Assembly: GCF_014203225.1 (NCBI RefSeq) | Contig: NZ_JACHIO010000018.1 | Span: forward strand, 1 to 64,000 | Direction: 5' to 3' | DNA: 64,000 nt | Origin: Granulicella mallensis | Lineage (GTDB): Bacteria > Acidobacteriota > Terriglobia > Terriglobales > Acidobacteriaceae | Part shown: positions 35,049 through 42,785 of the stretch, piece by piece | Layout of the letters: each line of letters opens with the position of its first letter | Numbering within the stretch: position 1 is the stretch's first letter | The notes under the pieces: model-generated | What the model saw: the letters and a program-made list of their open reading frames with translations, nothing else | Told to the model about the DNA's origin: nothing | Database searches by the model: none | Translations under genes and position numbers: made by a program

Positions 35049-35912
35049 TTAAGCGCCCGCAGGTTGCGGAGACAGTGGGACATTGCTTCCGCTATGTAGC
35101 TGGCTGCGAGCGAGCCATTCTGAGGGAGACATGCCTATACGTTGCGTAAAGATTCGCGTCAGGGCTGTAGCGTTTGCATATCCCACTGCGGCTGCGATCA
35201 GCCTCAGCGAGCTGCCGTTACGCAACATGGTCTGGGCAACTCCCAGCCGCCAATCCGTTAAGTAATCAAACGGTGTCATGCCGACCACCTGACGAAAATA
35301 AGCAGCGAAGCGCGCACGGGACATCCCTGCACATTGAGCAAGCTGTTCCAGCGACCAGGAAGTCTCAGGATGCTTATGCATGGCCTCGATGGCCTTGCCC
35401 AGACGCAGATCACTCAGCCCGACCAGAACTCCGCTGTCGATCCTGTGCTCCTTCATGGCCGATCGTATGAGGAGCACAAAGAGGTATTCGAAGAGCCGAT
35501 CCATCGCAGCCTGACGGCCTGGGAGTCCTGAAGAAGCCTCTGAAAACAGGAGCTGCAGTGTCGGTTCAAGTTCGGGGAGGGCGTCCAACGGGAGTATCAG
35601 CGGCTCTGGAAGCGATGCGATGAGAGGGTTCAACATTCCGGCGCCGAACTCGATGGTGGCACATACCAGTTCGGCCCCCTCCTGCTCCGGACCGTGAAGA
35701 CGATGGCGGCGTGGGCGAGGAAAGAACACGATGCTTGGGGTATCAATGATCAACTGTTGAGCATCTGGCCGGGTGACCGTCAGTCTGCCCTTCCTGAGCA
35801 CATGAAGATGACCGGTATGTTCGTTTTCCTCCGTGCTTCCGCACAAGAGCCCCGAATAGAACATTCGAGCCGAGAGAGAGAACCTTTCGAAGTAGGGTGC
35901 CAGTTGGTCCAT
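35049..35912 (-). CDS. AraC-family regulator resembling RclR
   Basis: 287 residues: N-terminal cupin-like sensor (1-170) and two C-terminal helix-turn-helix motifs (SLEQLAQCAGMSRARFAAYF and LRLIAAAVGYANATALTRIF). Cys24 (SGLLCGS) and Cys84 (AELVCATIE) sit at positions comparable to Cys21 and Cys89 of E. coli RclR, which sense hypochlorous acid; the alignment is from memory. It diverges from a DUF417 membrane protein, the same family as RclC. I therefore infer an RclR-like oxidant sensor, but leave the symbol empty. Confidence 0.82.
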   Translation of the reverse strand: MDQLAPYFERFSLSARMFYSGLLCGSTEENEHTGHLHVLRKGRLTVTRPDAQQLIIDTPSIVFFPRPRRHRLHGPEQEGAELVCATIEFGAGMLNPLIASLPEPLILPLDALPELEPTLQLLFSEASSGLPGRQAAMDRLFEYLFVLLIRSAMKEHRIDSGVLVGLSDLRLGKAIEAMHKHPETSWSLEQLAQCAGMSRARFAAYFRQVVGMTPFDYLTDWRLGVAQTMLRNGSSLRLIAAAVGYANATALTRIFTQRIGMSPSEWLARSQLHSGSNVPLSPQPAGA

Positions 35913-36025
35913 TTGAGACTATAAGGTATATCAATAAGACTAAACACGCCAACAAGTCTCATATCCTTTTCAAAGATGCTTCCCATTGAAAGCACCGCAT
36001 TCAAGGAAAAGAAAAGGACAAGATC
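35913..36025. promoter_or_regulatory. Divergent promoter region, AraC regulator / DUF417 gene
   Basis: 113 AT-rich bases between the two start codons (actataaggtatatcaataa, and so on). The plus-strand gene has a purine-rich AAGGAAAAG / AAAGGAC stretch upstream of its ATG. A shared operator for the AraC protein is expected but no direct repeat stands out. Confidence 0.5.
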
Positions 36026-36520
36026 ATGAACTGGCTTATCAGGCTTCTATCGAAAACAGGTCTCTTGAAGGGCAATCTCGACAACCATCTCGTTCGCGCG
36101 TCGATGGTCATCATCTACTTCTTCTTCGGGTATCAGAAATGGTTTGACTATGAGGTGAAGGGACTCGTCCCCTTCTTTACCCACGGGCCGCTCATCTCCT
36201 GGATGTACCCCGTCTTCGGAATGACAGGCTCGTCGTACTTCCTAGGCGTCTCGGAGTGGCTGTTTGGAGCGCTCTTGCTTGCCGGATTCTGGAATAAGAA
36301 GCTGGGAGTCCTAGGAGCTCTCGGGTCCGTGTTTACCTTCATCGCGACAGTTACGATTATCCCCTTCATGCCCGACGGCTGGGCACCCTCTGCCGGAGGA
36401 TTTCCCGCGATGGTCGGAAACGTCGCCTTCCTGATGAAAGACGTAGTTCTGCTGGCCGTTTCGTTTTATCTGCTGAAGCAGGACCTCGCCAAAGTCACGC
36501 CTGCCGCTGAAATTGCGTGA
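36026..36520 (+). CDS. DUF417 / YkgB-RclC family inner membrane protein
   Basis: 164 residues with four hydrophobic segments. The family signature is visible in MVIIYFFFGYQKWFDYE, FTHGPLISWMYPVFG and GVSEWLFGALLLAGFW. E. coli RclC (YkgB) belongs to this family and is required for survival of reactive chlorine; the biochemical function is not known. Neither an rclA-type flavoenzyme nor rclB lies nearby. Confidence 0.87.
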   Translation: MNWLIRLLSKTGLLKGNLDNHLVRASMVIIYFFFGYQKWFDYEVKGLVPFFTHGPLISWMYPVFGMTGSSYFLGVSEWLFGALLLAGFWNKKLGVLGALGSVFTFIATVTIIPFMPDGWAPSAGGFPAMVGNVAFLMKDVVLLAVSFYLLKQDLAKVTPAAEIA

Positions 36521-36533
36521 TGTGGAGTTCAGA

Positions 36534-36600
36534 GAATCTGCTGCGATGACATAGAGGCTAAGCGCCCCGCGAGCCTTCGTCAGCAGCAGATTCCCTGCGA
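36534..36600. repeat. Inverted repeat with partial dispersed element
   Basis: gaatctgctgc (36534-36544) is mirrored by gcagcagattc (36583-36593). The right arm continues cctgcgag, making it similar to the inverted core of the dispersed repeat (gcagattccctgcggg). It starts 14 bases after the DUF417 stop. Confidence 0.6.
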
Positions 36601-36719
36601 GAAGGGCTGAAAGAAAAGCAGGCGATTCACAGCCCCGGTATCTCTGTGCGCAACCCTGTCGGCAATTCAAACTGAGACACTAGAGCAGTTCTAACGTAAT
36701 CTTTGCGCAAGCAAGCCTT

Positions 36720-38141
36720 ATGCTCTTCCCTACTGTTGAATATGCCGTCTTTTTTCTCGCCGTGCTGGCGATCTCGTGGGCGCTGGCACCGCGCCGGATC
36801 GCGCACAAAAGTTTTCTGCTGGCGGCAAGCTACCTGTTCTACGGCTTCTGGAATTGGCGTTATGTTCCTCTGCTCTTTCTGATCTCGCTCTTCGCCGGTC
36901 TCATCGGCCAGGCTCTGCAACGCACGGATGACGGTGTAACGCGCAAGCGCCTGCTGATCGCGGGCGTTACCGTGTGCCTCCTCGTACTTGCCTACTACAA
37001 GTACACCAGCTTCCTGCTGCTGAGCGCGCTGGGGCTGTGGGGGTTCGTCGGACACACGCCGGGGTGGAATATCTCTACGCCATTTTTGCCGCTGGGTATC
37101 TCGTTCTTCGTGTTCCATGCGATCTCGCTGATGGGCGATATCTATCGCCGCAAGCTGCGTGAGCCGCTGCACCTGCTCGATGCTCTGCTCTACGTCGCAT
37201 TCTTTCCGCAGTTGATCGCCGGGCCGATCCTGCGCGCTTCGAACTTCGTGCCGCAGCTTCTGCGCCAGCGCAGCCTGCAGCATATCCGCGTCAACCGGGC
37301 GTTTCTGCTGATCCTCGCGGGGCTGTTCAAGAAGGTGATTCTTTCGAACACGCTCTCGACGCGGCTGGTCGAGCCGGTGTTCAGCGCGCCCGCCAACTTC
37401 CACTCGGTCGATGTGCTACTCGCCATCTACGGCTACGCCGCGCAGATCTACTGCGACTTCTCCGGCTACACGGACATCGCCATCGGCTGCGCGATGCTGC
37501 TGGGCTATCGCTTCCCGCGCAACTTCAACGCGCCTTACACCGCGACCGATCCGCAGGAGTTCTGGCAGCGCTGGCACATCTCGCTCTCCAGCTGGCTGCG
37601 CGATTATCTCTACATCCCGCTGGGCGGATCGCGCCGCGGCGTCTCTCGCACCTACATCAACCTGATGATCACCATGCTGCTCGGCGGCCTGTGGCATGGG
37701 GCCTCGTGGACGTTCGTGATGTGGGGCGGTCTGCAGGGCTTATATCTCGTCATCCATCGGTTATGGGTTGCAGCTCCCTCGCCTGCCGTGCAACGTCTGC
37801 GCTCCAGCACCGCGTGGCCATGGGTCGCACGCCTGCTGATGTTCCATGCCGTATGCCTGGGCTGGGTCTTCTTCCGTGCTCCTACGTTTGGACTCGCGGC
37901 CACAGTGCTGCATCAGCTGGGCAGCCATGGTGCAGTGACGCTGGCGGCATGGCCCGTGGTGTTGTGCCTGGTGCTGGGACTCTTCGGACAATATGCTCCG
38001 CCTGTCTGGCGTCGCAGTGTTGAAGCGACGATGTCGCGCATGCCGGTTGCGGTCAACGGCGTGGCGCTGGCACTGGGCGTGTTTGCGATTGAGCTGCTGG
38101 GGCCGACGGGTGTGGCACCATTCATCTACTTTCAGTTTTGA
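36720..38141 (+). CDS. MBOAT family O-acyltransferase (AlgI-like)
   Basis: 473 residues, about 10-11 membrane segments. MBOAT landmarks are FWQRWHISLSSWLRDYLYIPLGGSRRG with His286 and the catalytic His326 in GGLWHGASW. AlgI-like MBOAT proteins move acetyl groups across the inner membrane for O-acetylation of exopolysaccharide or other envelope glycans. A DUF459-type SGNH protein follows 17 bases later, the usual partner that completes the transfer in the periplasm. Confidence 0.93.
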   Translation: MLFPTVEYAVFFLAVLAISWALAPRRIAHKSFLLAASYLFYGFWNWRYVPLLFLISLFAGLIGQALQRTDDGVTRKRLLIAGVTVCLLVLAYYKYTSFLLLSALGLWGFVGHTPGWNISTPFLPLGISFFVFHAISLMGDIYRRKLREPLHLLDALLYVAFFPQLIAGPILRASNFVPQLLRQRSLQHIRVNRAFLLILAGLFKKVILSNTLSTRLVEPVFSAPANFHSVDVLLAIYGYAAQIYCDFSGYTDIAIGCAMLLGYRFPRNFNAPYTATDPQEFWQRWHISLSSWLRDYLYIPLGGSRRGVSRTYINLMITMLLGGLWHGASWTFVMWGGLQGLYLVIHRLWVAAPSPAVQRLRSSTAWPWVARLLMFHAVCLGWVFFRAPTFGLAATVLHQLGSHGAVTLAAWPVVLCLVLGLFGQYAPPVWRRSVEATMSRMPVAVNGVALALGVFAIELLGPTGVAPFIYFQF

Positions 38142-38158
38142 GGTTGTAAGGCCCGATC

Positions 38159-39304
38159 ATGCGCGCGTATCAACGTTTTTCGACGCTCTCCCAACTCGCC
38201 GCCAGCGTTGGCGCCTTTGCGCTTGCAGCCCTGCTGCTGGAGTCGGGCGGCCTCTATGACTGGGCGCAGCGGCTGGACCTCGGACTGGAGCGGACTGTTG
38301 CCATGCCGGTTGCAACGGCGTTGCACCGCGCGCTTGCGCCGCTGCACATCGAACAGGGACGCAGAAATACTCTCGTGGAGCTGGCCCGCATCGGCTGGAG
38401 CGACGACCCGGCCGCACTGGCCGAGGCGAACACTCACACTCAACCGAAAGAGCTAACTCCTCCGCCTGTGGCCCCATCGACAGTCACGGTACCGTTGAAA
38501 AATACAACTACCGTCACGAAGCCTGTCACGCCAACAACCGCGACCGTCACGATACAGCCCGTACCGCTGCGCCCGGATGCTGCGCCAGGCTTGAGCACTC
38601 TCCCTGCGATCCCCTCGATTGCCACAGGTAAAACGCGCACCATTGCGCTCGCGGGAGACTCCATGATGGCCGTGGGAATGTCTTCGACGATCCTGCGCCA
38701 GGCTTCTCTCTACAAGAACCTCAGCTTCGTCCATGCCTTCAAGTCAGGCACCGGATTGGCGCGACCGGAGGTCTTCAACTGGCAGCTTGAATATCCTGCC
38801 ATGCTGAAAGAGGCACGCCCCGACTTCGTGCTCGTGGCTATCGGCGCAAATGACGGACAGGGCTTCGTCGAGGACGGCGTGACTTACCCGTTTGGTTCAG
38901 ACGGATGGAAACGCATCTACCAGCGCAGGGTCCAGGCATATCTCGACATGCTGGAAGAGAATGGCGCAACCGTGATCTGGTTGGGACTGCCGCCCATGAA
39001 GTCCGATGTCTACGATGCGCGCATCGCACTGATCAATCGCATCGACTACAGTGTCGTGAGCGCTTCGCCCCATGCCATCTGGGTGGGTACGGCCGGTCTT
39101 GTCGGCGATGGCAGCGGACGCTTTCGCGACTACGGTGAGATCGACGGCCACACAACGCGGCTGCGCCAGAGTGACGGCATTCATCTCTCCGATGACGGCG
39201 CAACCCTCATCACGACGAAACTGCTGCGCTGGCTCGCAGTGCAGGAAGTACCAAAGCCCGTCGCGGCTCCTGTCACGACCGCACAGGAATCTACGAAGCC
39301 ATGA
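38159..39304 (+). CDS. DUF459-type SGNH hydrolase / acetyltransferase partner
   Basis: 381 residues. An N-terminal membrane anchor (about 12-32), a Thr/Pro/Val-rich linker (about 95-145), then an SGNH domain: Ser168 in ALAGDSMMAVG, Asn231 in AIGANDGQ, and the Asp339-x-x-His342 pair in SDGIHLSDDG. The family partners with MBOAT proteins. The long linker would let the catalytic domain reach into the periplasm. The stop overlaps the next ATG (ATGA). Confidence 0.88.
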   Translation: MRAYQRFSTLSQLAASVGAFALAALLLESGGLYDWAQRLDLGLERTVAMPVATALHRALAPLHIEQGRRNTLVELARIGWSDDPAALAEANTHTQPKELTPPPVAPSTVTVPLKNTTTVTKPVTPTTATVTIQPVPLRPDAAPGLSTLPAIPSIATGKTRTIALAGDSMMAVGMSSTILRQASLYKNLSFVHAFKSGTGLARPEVFNWQLEYPAMLKEARPDFVLVAIGANDGQGFVEDGVTYPFGSDGWKRIYQRRVQAYLDMLEENGATVIWLGLPPMKSDVYDARIALINRIDYSVVSASPHAIWVGTAGLVGDGSGRFRDYGEIDGHTTRLRQSDGIHLSDDGATLITTKLLRWLAVQEVPKPVAAPVTTAQESTKP

Positions 39305-40434
39305 GAATTCAAAATTTCAAGCGGGCCATCGACGGGTGGTGCCGCCCCCTCGGGGTTGGAATCCTTCTGGCGCTAGGCGTGTCGCCCGCTGGCGCTCAGC
39401 AAAACTGGCAAAGTCAGTTCGGTCCAGCAGTCCTTGAAGCACGGCAGACACATGCCTCGATCGACCTCGTCGCCCTTGGCGAAGGCATGCACCGCGTCTA
39501 CGTCTTTCTCCCCGCGGAGCCCGCTGTCGAAGGCAAGGCACCGTTCGTGTTCTTTCATCACGGATGGCAGGGCATGAATCCGGAGAACTATGGCGCACTC
39601 ATCGACCATCTCGCGCGTGAGGGCAACGTCGTTGTATTCCCCGTGTACCAGGATGCCGATTCGACTTCACCGCAGATCGTCGTGGATAACACGGCGCAAG
39701 CAGAACAAGAGGCGCTTACGGCATTGAACCAGCGCGGCATCGTCCCGGACCCGCAGCGCGTGGTGTACTTCGGCTACTCCATGGGTGCGGCGATCTCTTT
39801 GAAGCTCGCAGCCACTACGGGTTCAACCCATCTGCCCGCGCCCCAGGCCCTGGTGCTGGCTGCACCGGCGGACGCCTACCACGTCGTCCGGGGCCCGGCG
39901 GCAAAGAGCATCTGGCCTGCGTTGCGCGATCTGCCGCCGACGCTGCCCATCGCGATGGTTACAGGCGAGGATGACAAGGCAATCGGTCTGCCAACCGGTC
40001 GGAAACTGGCTGGGCTGTTATGTGCCACAAAGTCAGACCGCCGCGTGTTGTTGATCCTGCCTGGCGATGAGCATGGCGGAAAGAAGATCGGTGCAGGACA
40101 CGGATCGCCCGGAGCACCGGACTCGCGCTACGACATTGCTCTTGCAACACCTTTAGCGAAGGTGCCGAAACACATTGCAGGGCGCAGTGGATTTGAGGAA
40201 TCAGCGTCGCTGAATCAACTCGACTTCTTTGGCTATTGGAAGGTGTTGGATGCTGTGATCGATTCGCTCGCGACCGAGCCCTCGACCAGCTTCAGATATG
40301 TTCCGCCGCCTGTCGTCTTCCGCAATGGAACACCGGGGCAGTTGTATCTGGGCACATGGCCTGACGGTACACCGTACCGTCAGGCCCATGTGGAAGATCC
40401 GTGTGCGTCCCCCGCAGGAGACGCACACCGTTAG
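39301..40434 (+). CDS. Secreted alpha/beta hydrolase
   Basis: 377 residues. N-terminal signal peptide to about residue 34 (GVSPAGAQQ). The nucleophile elbow is FGYSMGAA with Ser160; the preceding strand-loop FFHHGWQGMNPENY holds the oxyanion region. Possible acid and base are in MVTGEDDKAIGL and LPGDEHGGKK. It is translationally coupled (ATGA) to the SGNH gene, so it may act on the same acylated polymer; the substrate is unknown. Confidence 0.78.
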   Translation: MRIQNFKRAIDGWCRPLGVGILLALGVSPAGAQQNWQSQFGPAVLEARQTHASIDLVALGEGMHRVYVFLPAEPAVEGKAPFVFFHHGWQGMNPENYGALIDHLAREGNVVVFPVYQDADSTSPQIVVDNTAQAEQEALTALNQRGIVPDPQRVVYFGYSMGAAISLKLAATTGSTHLPAPQALVLAAPADAYHVVRGPAAKSIWPALRDLPPTLPIAMVTGEDDKAIGLPTGRKLAGLLCATKSDRRVLLILPGDEHGGKKIGAGHGSPGAPDSRYDIALATPLAKVPKHIAGRSGFEESASLNQLDFFGYWKVLDAVIDSLATEPSTSFRYVPPPVVFRNGTPGQLYLGTWPDGTPYRQAHVEDPCASPAGDAHR

Positions 40435-40851
40435 TTAGCGATAGTGGCCGTGCTCAGCTTCCGTGTGATAGTTTCCGCGCGCGTCGCTATAGTGGCTGCC
40501 GTGGAAGCTACGGAAGTGATCCGGATGCTCTACATAGTGGCCACGTCCGGGGAACGCGCCATGGTAGCCAAAGCGAGGATCGAAAGCGCGATTGATGTGG
40601 CCGTAGAAGGGCGCGCCATGATGCCATGGGCCCGCCCCAACGAAGCCGCCGCCAACGAACCACTCCGGCCCATAGTAGCCGTAGGGAGCGCAGTTATAAG
40701 GAGCGTAGCCATAGTACCCGTAAGGGCATTCCGGAGCTACACCAATGCCGATGGTGACCTGAGCGTGCAAAGCCGGAGTAACCGGTGCAGGGGCCGCGCC
40801 CAAGAAAACGAATGCAAAAGTAGCGATCAGTAAATATTTAAGTACACGCAT
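40435..40851 (-). CDS. Small secreted Tyr/Gly/His-rich protein, copy 1
   Basis: 138 residues from the ATG at 40851, with GTGAGGTG upstream. Signal peptide to about residue 30 (ALHAQ). The mature part begins VTIGIGVAPECPYGYYGYAP, then CAPYGYYGPEWFVGGGFVGAGPW, followed by a His/Gly-rich tail. Two Cys in a CPYGYY...CAPYGYY frame could form a disulfide. Copy 2 lies 149 bases upstream on the same strand with the same design. The stop abuts the convergent hydrolase stop. Function unknown. Confidence 0.8.
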   Translation of the reverse strand: MRVLKYLLIATFAFVFLGAAPAPVTPALHAQVTIGIGVAPECPYGYYGYAPYNCAPYGYYGPEWFVGGGFVGAGPWHHGAPFYGHINRAFDPRFGYHGAFPGRGHYVEHPDHFRSFHGSHYSDARGNYHTEAEHGHYR

Positions 40852-40926
40852 GAAGCACCTCACTTGAAATAAGAATGCGTTAAAACATGGAAAGTTGCGT
40901 TTACGTCCAGCGATAAATATACAAAA

Positions 40927-40957
40927 GCCTTTGCGCAGCGTAACTCCACGCAAAGGC
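40927..40957 (-). terminator. Terminator hairpin between the two small secreted-protein genes
   Basis: gcctttgcg (40927-40935) pairs with cgcaaaggc (40949-40957); on the minus strand it is followed by TTTTGTATATTT. It lies after the stop of copy 2, so the two paralogues probably have partly separate transcripts. Confidence 0.75.
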
Positions 40958-40999
40958 CTTGTTTTTGTTAACGTTTGAGAAAGCTATTTATTCCATCGA

Positions 41000-41392
41000 T
41001 TAGCGATGTCCGCCGGCCTGAACATGGCCGCGACCATCGCGCGCCTCATTGCCCTGGAAGCTCTTGAACTTATCGGGATGCACCTGGGCCGGGCCATGAG
41101 CGGGCAACGCACCGTGATAACCGTGCTGCGGATCCAGACGGTTGTTCACATTGCCGTGAAAGTTGGCAGGACCATGGAACCACTTGCCCGCGCCGATAAA
41201 GACACCACCGTTGAACCACTCCGGTCCATAGTAGCCGTAGGGCGCGCAGCTATAGGGAGCGTAGTCGTAGTAGCCATACGGGCAAGCTGGCGGAGCTCCG
41301 ATGTTGATGGTGATCTGGGCATGCGACTGCGGAGCGGCAGTCAAAAAAATCGCGGCTGATACTGCAGCAAAAACGTACTTCATTCCACGCAT
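41000..41392 (-). CDS. Small secreted Tyr/Gly/His-rich protein, copy 2
   Basis: 130 residues from the ATG at 41392, GGAGG nine bases upstream. Signal peptide to about residue 26 (PQSHAQ), then ITINIGAPPACPYGYYDYAP, CAPYGYYGPEWFNGGVFIGAGKW and a tail with HGYHGALPAHG. The two-Cys core matches copy 1, but the tails differ. The frame is open upstream to 41692 through palindromic repeat DNA, which I do not count as coding. Confidence 0.8.
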   Translation of the reverse strand: MRGMKYVFAAVSAAIFLTAAPQSHAQITINIGAPPACPYGYYDYAPYSCAPYGYYGPEWFNGGVFIGAGKWFHGPANFHGNVNNRLDPQHGYHGALPAHGPAQVHPDKFKSFQGNEARDGRGHVQAGGHR

Positions 41393-41520
41393 AGAAAAGC
41401 GCCTCCAATAGAGAGGAAGACGTTCCAGTGGAATGCGATGTTTCCACCGGAAGCTGAATTCATTCAGCAGCAATAAAGGGTTGCTCGTATGGTGAGCCAT
41501 TCGTCTGTTCAACACAGCGC

Positions 41521-41640
41521 GGAACGCGTTCCCCGATGCTTCAGCATCAGGGAGACGGAGGGTAAGGGAGGCAATCGCCTTTAGGCTACGGCTCCCTCCG
41601 CCCCGCGACGCTAAAGCGTCACGGAACGCGCTTCGCGCAG
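41521..41640. repeat. Cluster of small palindromes upstream of copy 2
   Basis: Contains ggaacgcgttcc (41521-41532), gatgct-tc-agcatc (41535-41548), cggaggg (41556-41562) with ccctccg (41594-41600), and gacgct-aa-agcgtc (41607-41620). They lie between the rluB-type stop and the small secreted-protein gene. The type is like other REP-style intergenic DNA in the window. Confidence 0.65.
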
Positions 41641-41654
41641 TCTGATAACACGCA

Positions 41655-42578
41655 CTACGAAGTGCGCTTACGAACTGCCTTCTTAAAAGCACGTTTCTTC
41701 GGAGGCACAGGTTTCTTCAGCTGCGCGGCTTCAGGCAGCGTCTTCTTGCGCTCGACCTTCTTGCCTGCCGCAGCACGGCCCAGCGCCTGCACTTCACCCG
41801 TAGTCAGCTCGCGAAATCCACCCGGAGGAATATCCAGCACGAGCGCGCCATAGCCGATGCGGCGAATCTTTTCGACGTGATGGCCGATCTCTTCAAACAT
41901 CTTGCGGAGCTGGCGATTGCGGCCTTCCGTCAGCGTGACCTCAAACCACGGATTCTCGCCACGACGAACCTGCTCGATCTTTGCGGGGTTCGTGAGTACG
42001 CGATCGCGACGCCCACTGCGGACCTCATTGAGGCGGCCACGATCGATCATGATGCCACGACGTAACTGGTCGATGGCCTCATCTGTCGGTGAACCTGAGA
42101 CCTTGACGAGATAGGTCTTCTCGACACCGGCAGCCGCCTTCGACAGCTTATTCGCAAGCTCGCCATCGTTGGTCATCAGCAGCAGGCCTTCGCTCAGATA
42201 GTCGAGACGGCCGACAGGATAAAGACGCGGCAGCTTGTTATGCTCGCCTACACTCTTCCTCTGTGCATCCTGGCCGAGAAGCTGCATAACCGTGGGGCGA
42301 TGCTCGGGGTCGTCGAGTGTCGTGACGTAACCGCGCGGCTTGTTGACCATGAAGTAGCGCTGCGGCTCCGGGCCATGCAGCAGTTTGCCGTCGACGCGAA
42401 TGTGGTCACGCGTTGCATCGGCTCGTGTGCCGAGCTCGGTAACGACCTGGCCGTTCACCTGCACACGGCCTTCCAGGATGATCGTCTCGGCGGCACGGCG
42501 GCTCGCAATGCCGGCCTGGGCAAGAATCTTTTGTAAGCGATCACCGCGCGGCGCGGCGTCTTTCGTCTCGGGCTTCAT
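41655..42578 (-). CDS. Pseudouridine synthase, RluB/RsuA family
   Basis: 307 residues. An S4 RNA-binding domain (about 13-60: RLQKILAQAGIASRRAAE) is followed by the synthase domain with catalytic Asp126 in PVGRLDYLSEGLLL. A Lys/Arg-rich C-terminal tail (about 265-307) probably adds RNA affinity. RluB modifies 23S rRNA U2605; RsuA/RluF relatives modify other sites, so the exact target is not settled. The pairing scpB-rluB is common in bacteria and fits here. Confidence 0.92.
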   Translation of the reverse strand: MKPETKDAAPRGDRLQKILAQAGIASRRAAETIILEGRVQVNGQVVTELGTRADATRDHIRVDGKLLHGPEPQRYFMVNKPRGYVTTLDDPEHRPTVMQLLGQDAQRKSVGEHNKLPRLYPVGRLDYLSEGLLLMTNDGELANKLSKAAAGVEKTYLVKVSGSPTDEAIDQLRRGIMIDRGRLNEVRSGRRDRVLTNPAKIEQVRRGENPWFEVTLTEGRNRQLRKMFEEIGHHVEKIRRIGYGALVLDIPPGGFRELTTGEVQALGRAAAGKKVERKKTLPEAAQLKKPVPPKKRAFKKAVRKRTS

Positions 42579-42669
42579 AGACTCTCTAGTCTATCGCCTT
42601 CGAAGCGCGAGAAACGCAAGAAAACCTAAAGAGAGTCCCGGAAAGAGGCTCACGGAAATTCTATGGTGC

Positions 42670-42780
42670 GTCATCAAACTCTTCTTAGAGCGAAGCTAAA
42701 TCGTGCAAACGGTGAAATCGAACCGTGCAAACTGTTTGCTTCGGCACTGTTCGATTTCACTTCAGAAGCAATTTGATGAC
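42670..42780. repeat. Nested palindrome between scpB and the pseudouridine synthase gene
   Basis: Outer arms gtcatcaaa (42670-42678) and tttgatgac (42772-42780). Inner arms gtgaaatcgaac (42712-42723) and gttcgatttcac (42749-42760), perfect. It begins only 6 bases after the scpB stop (minus strand). Confidence 0.7.
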
Positions 42781-42785
42781 AGGTC

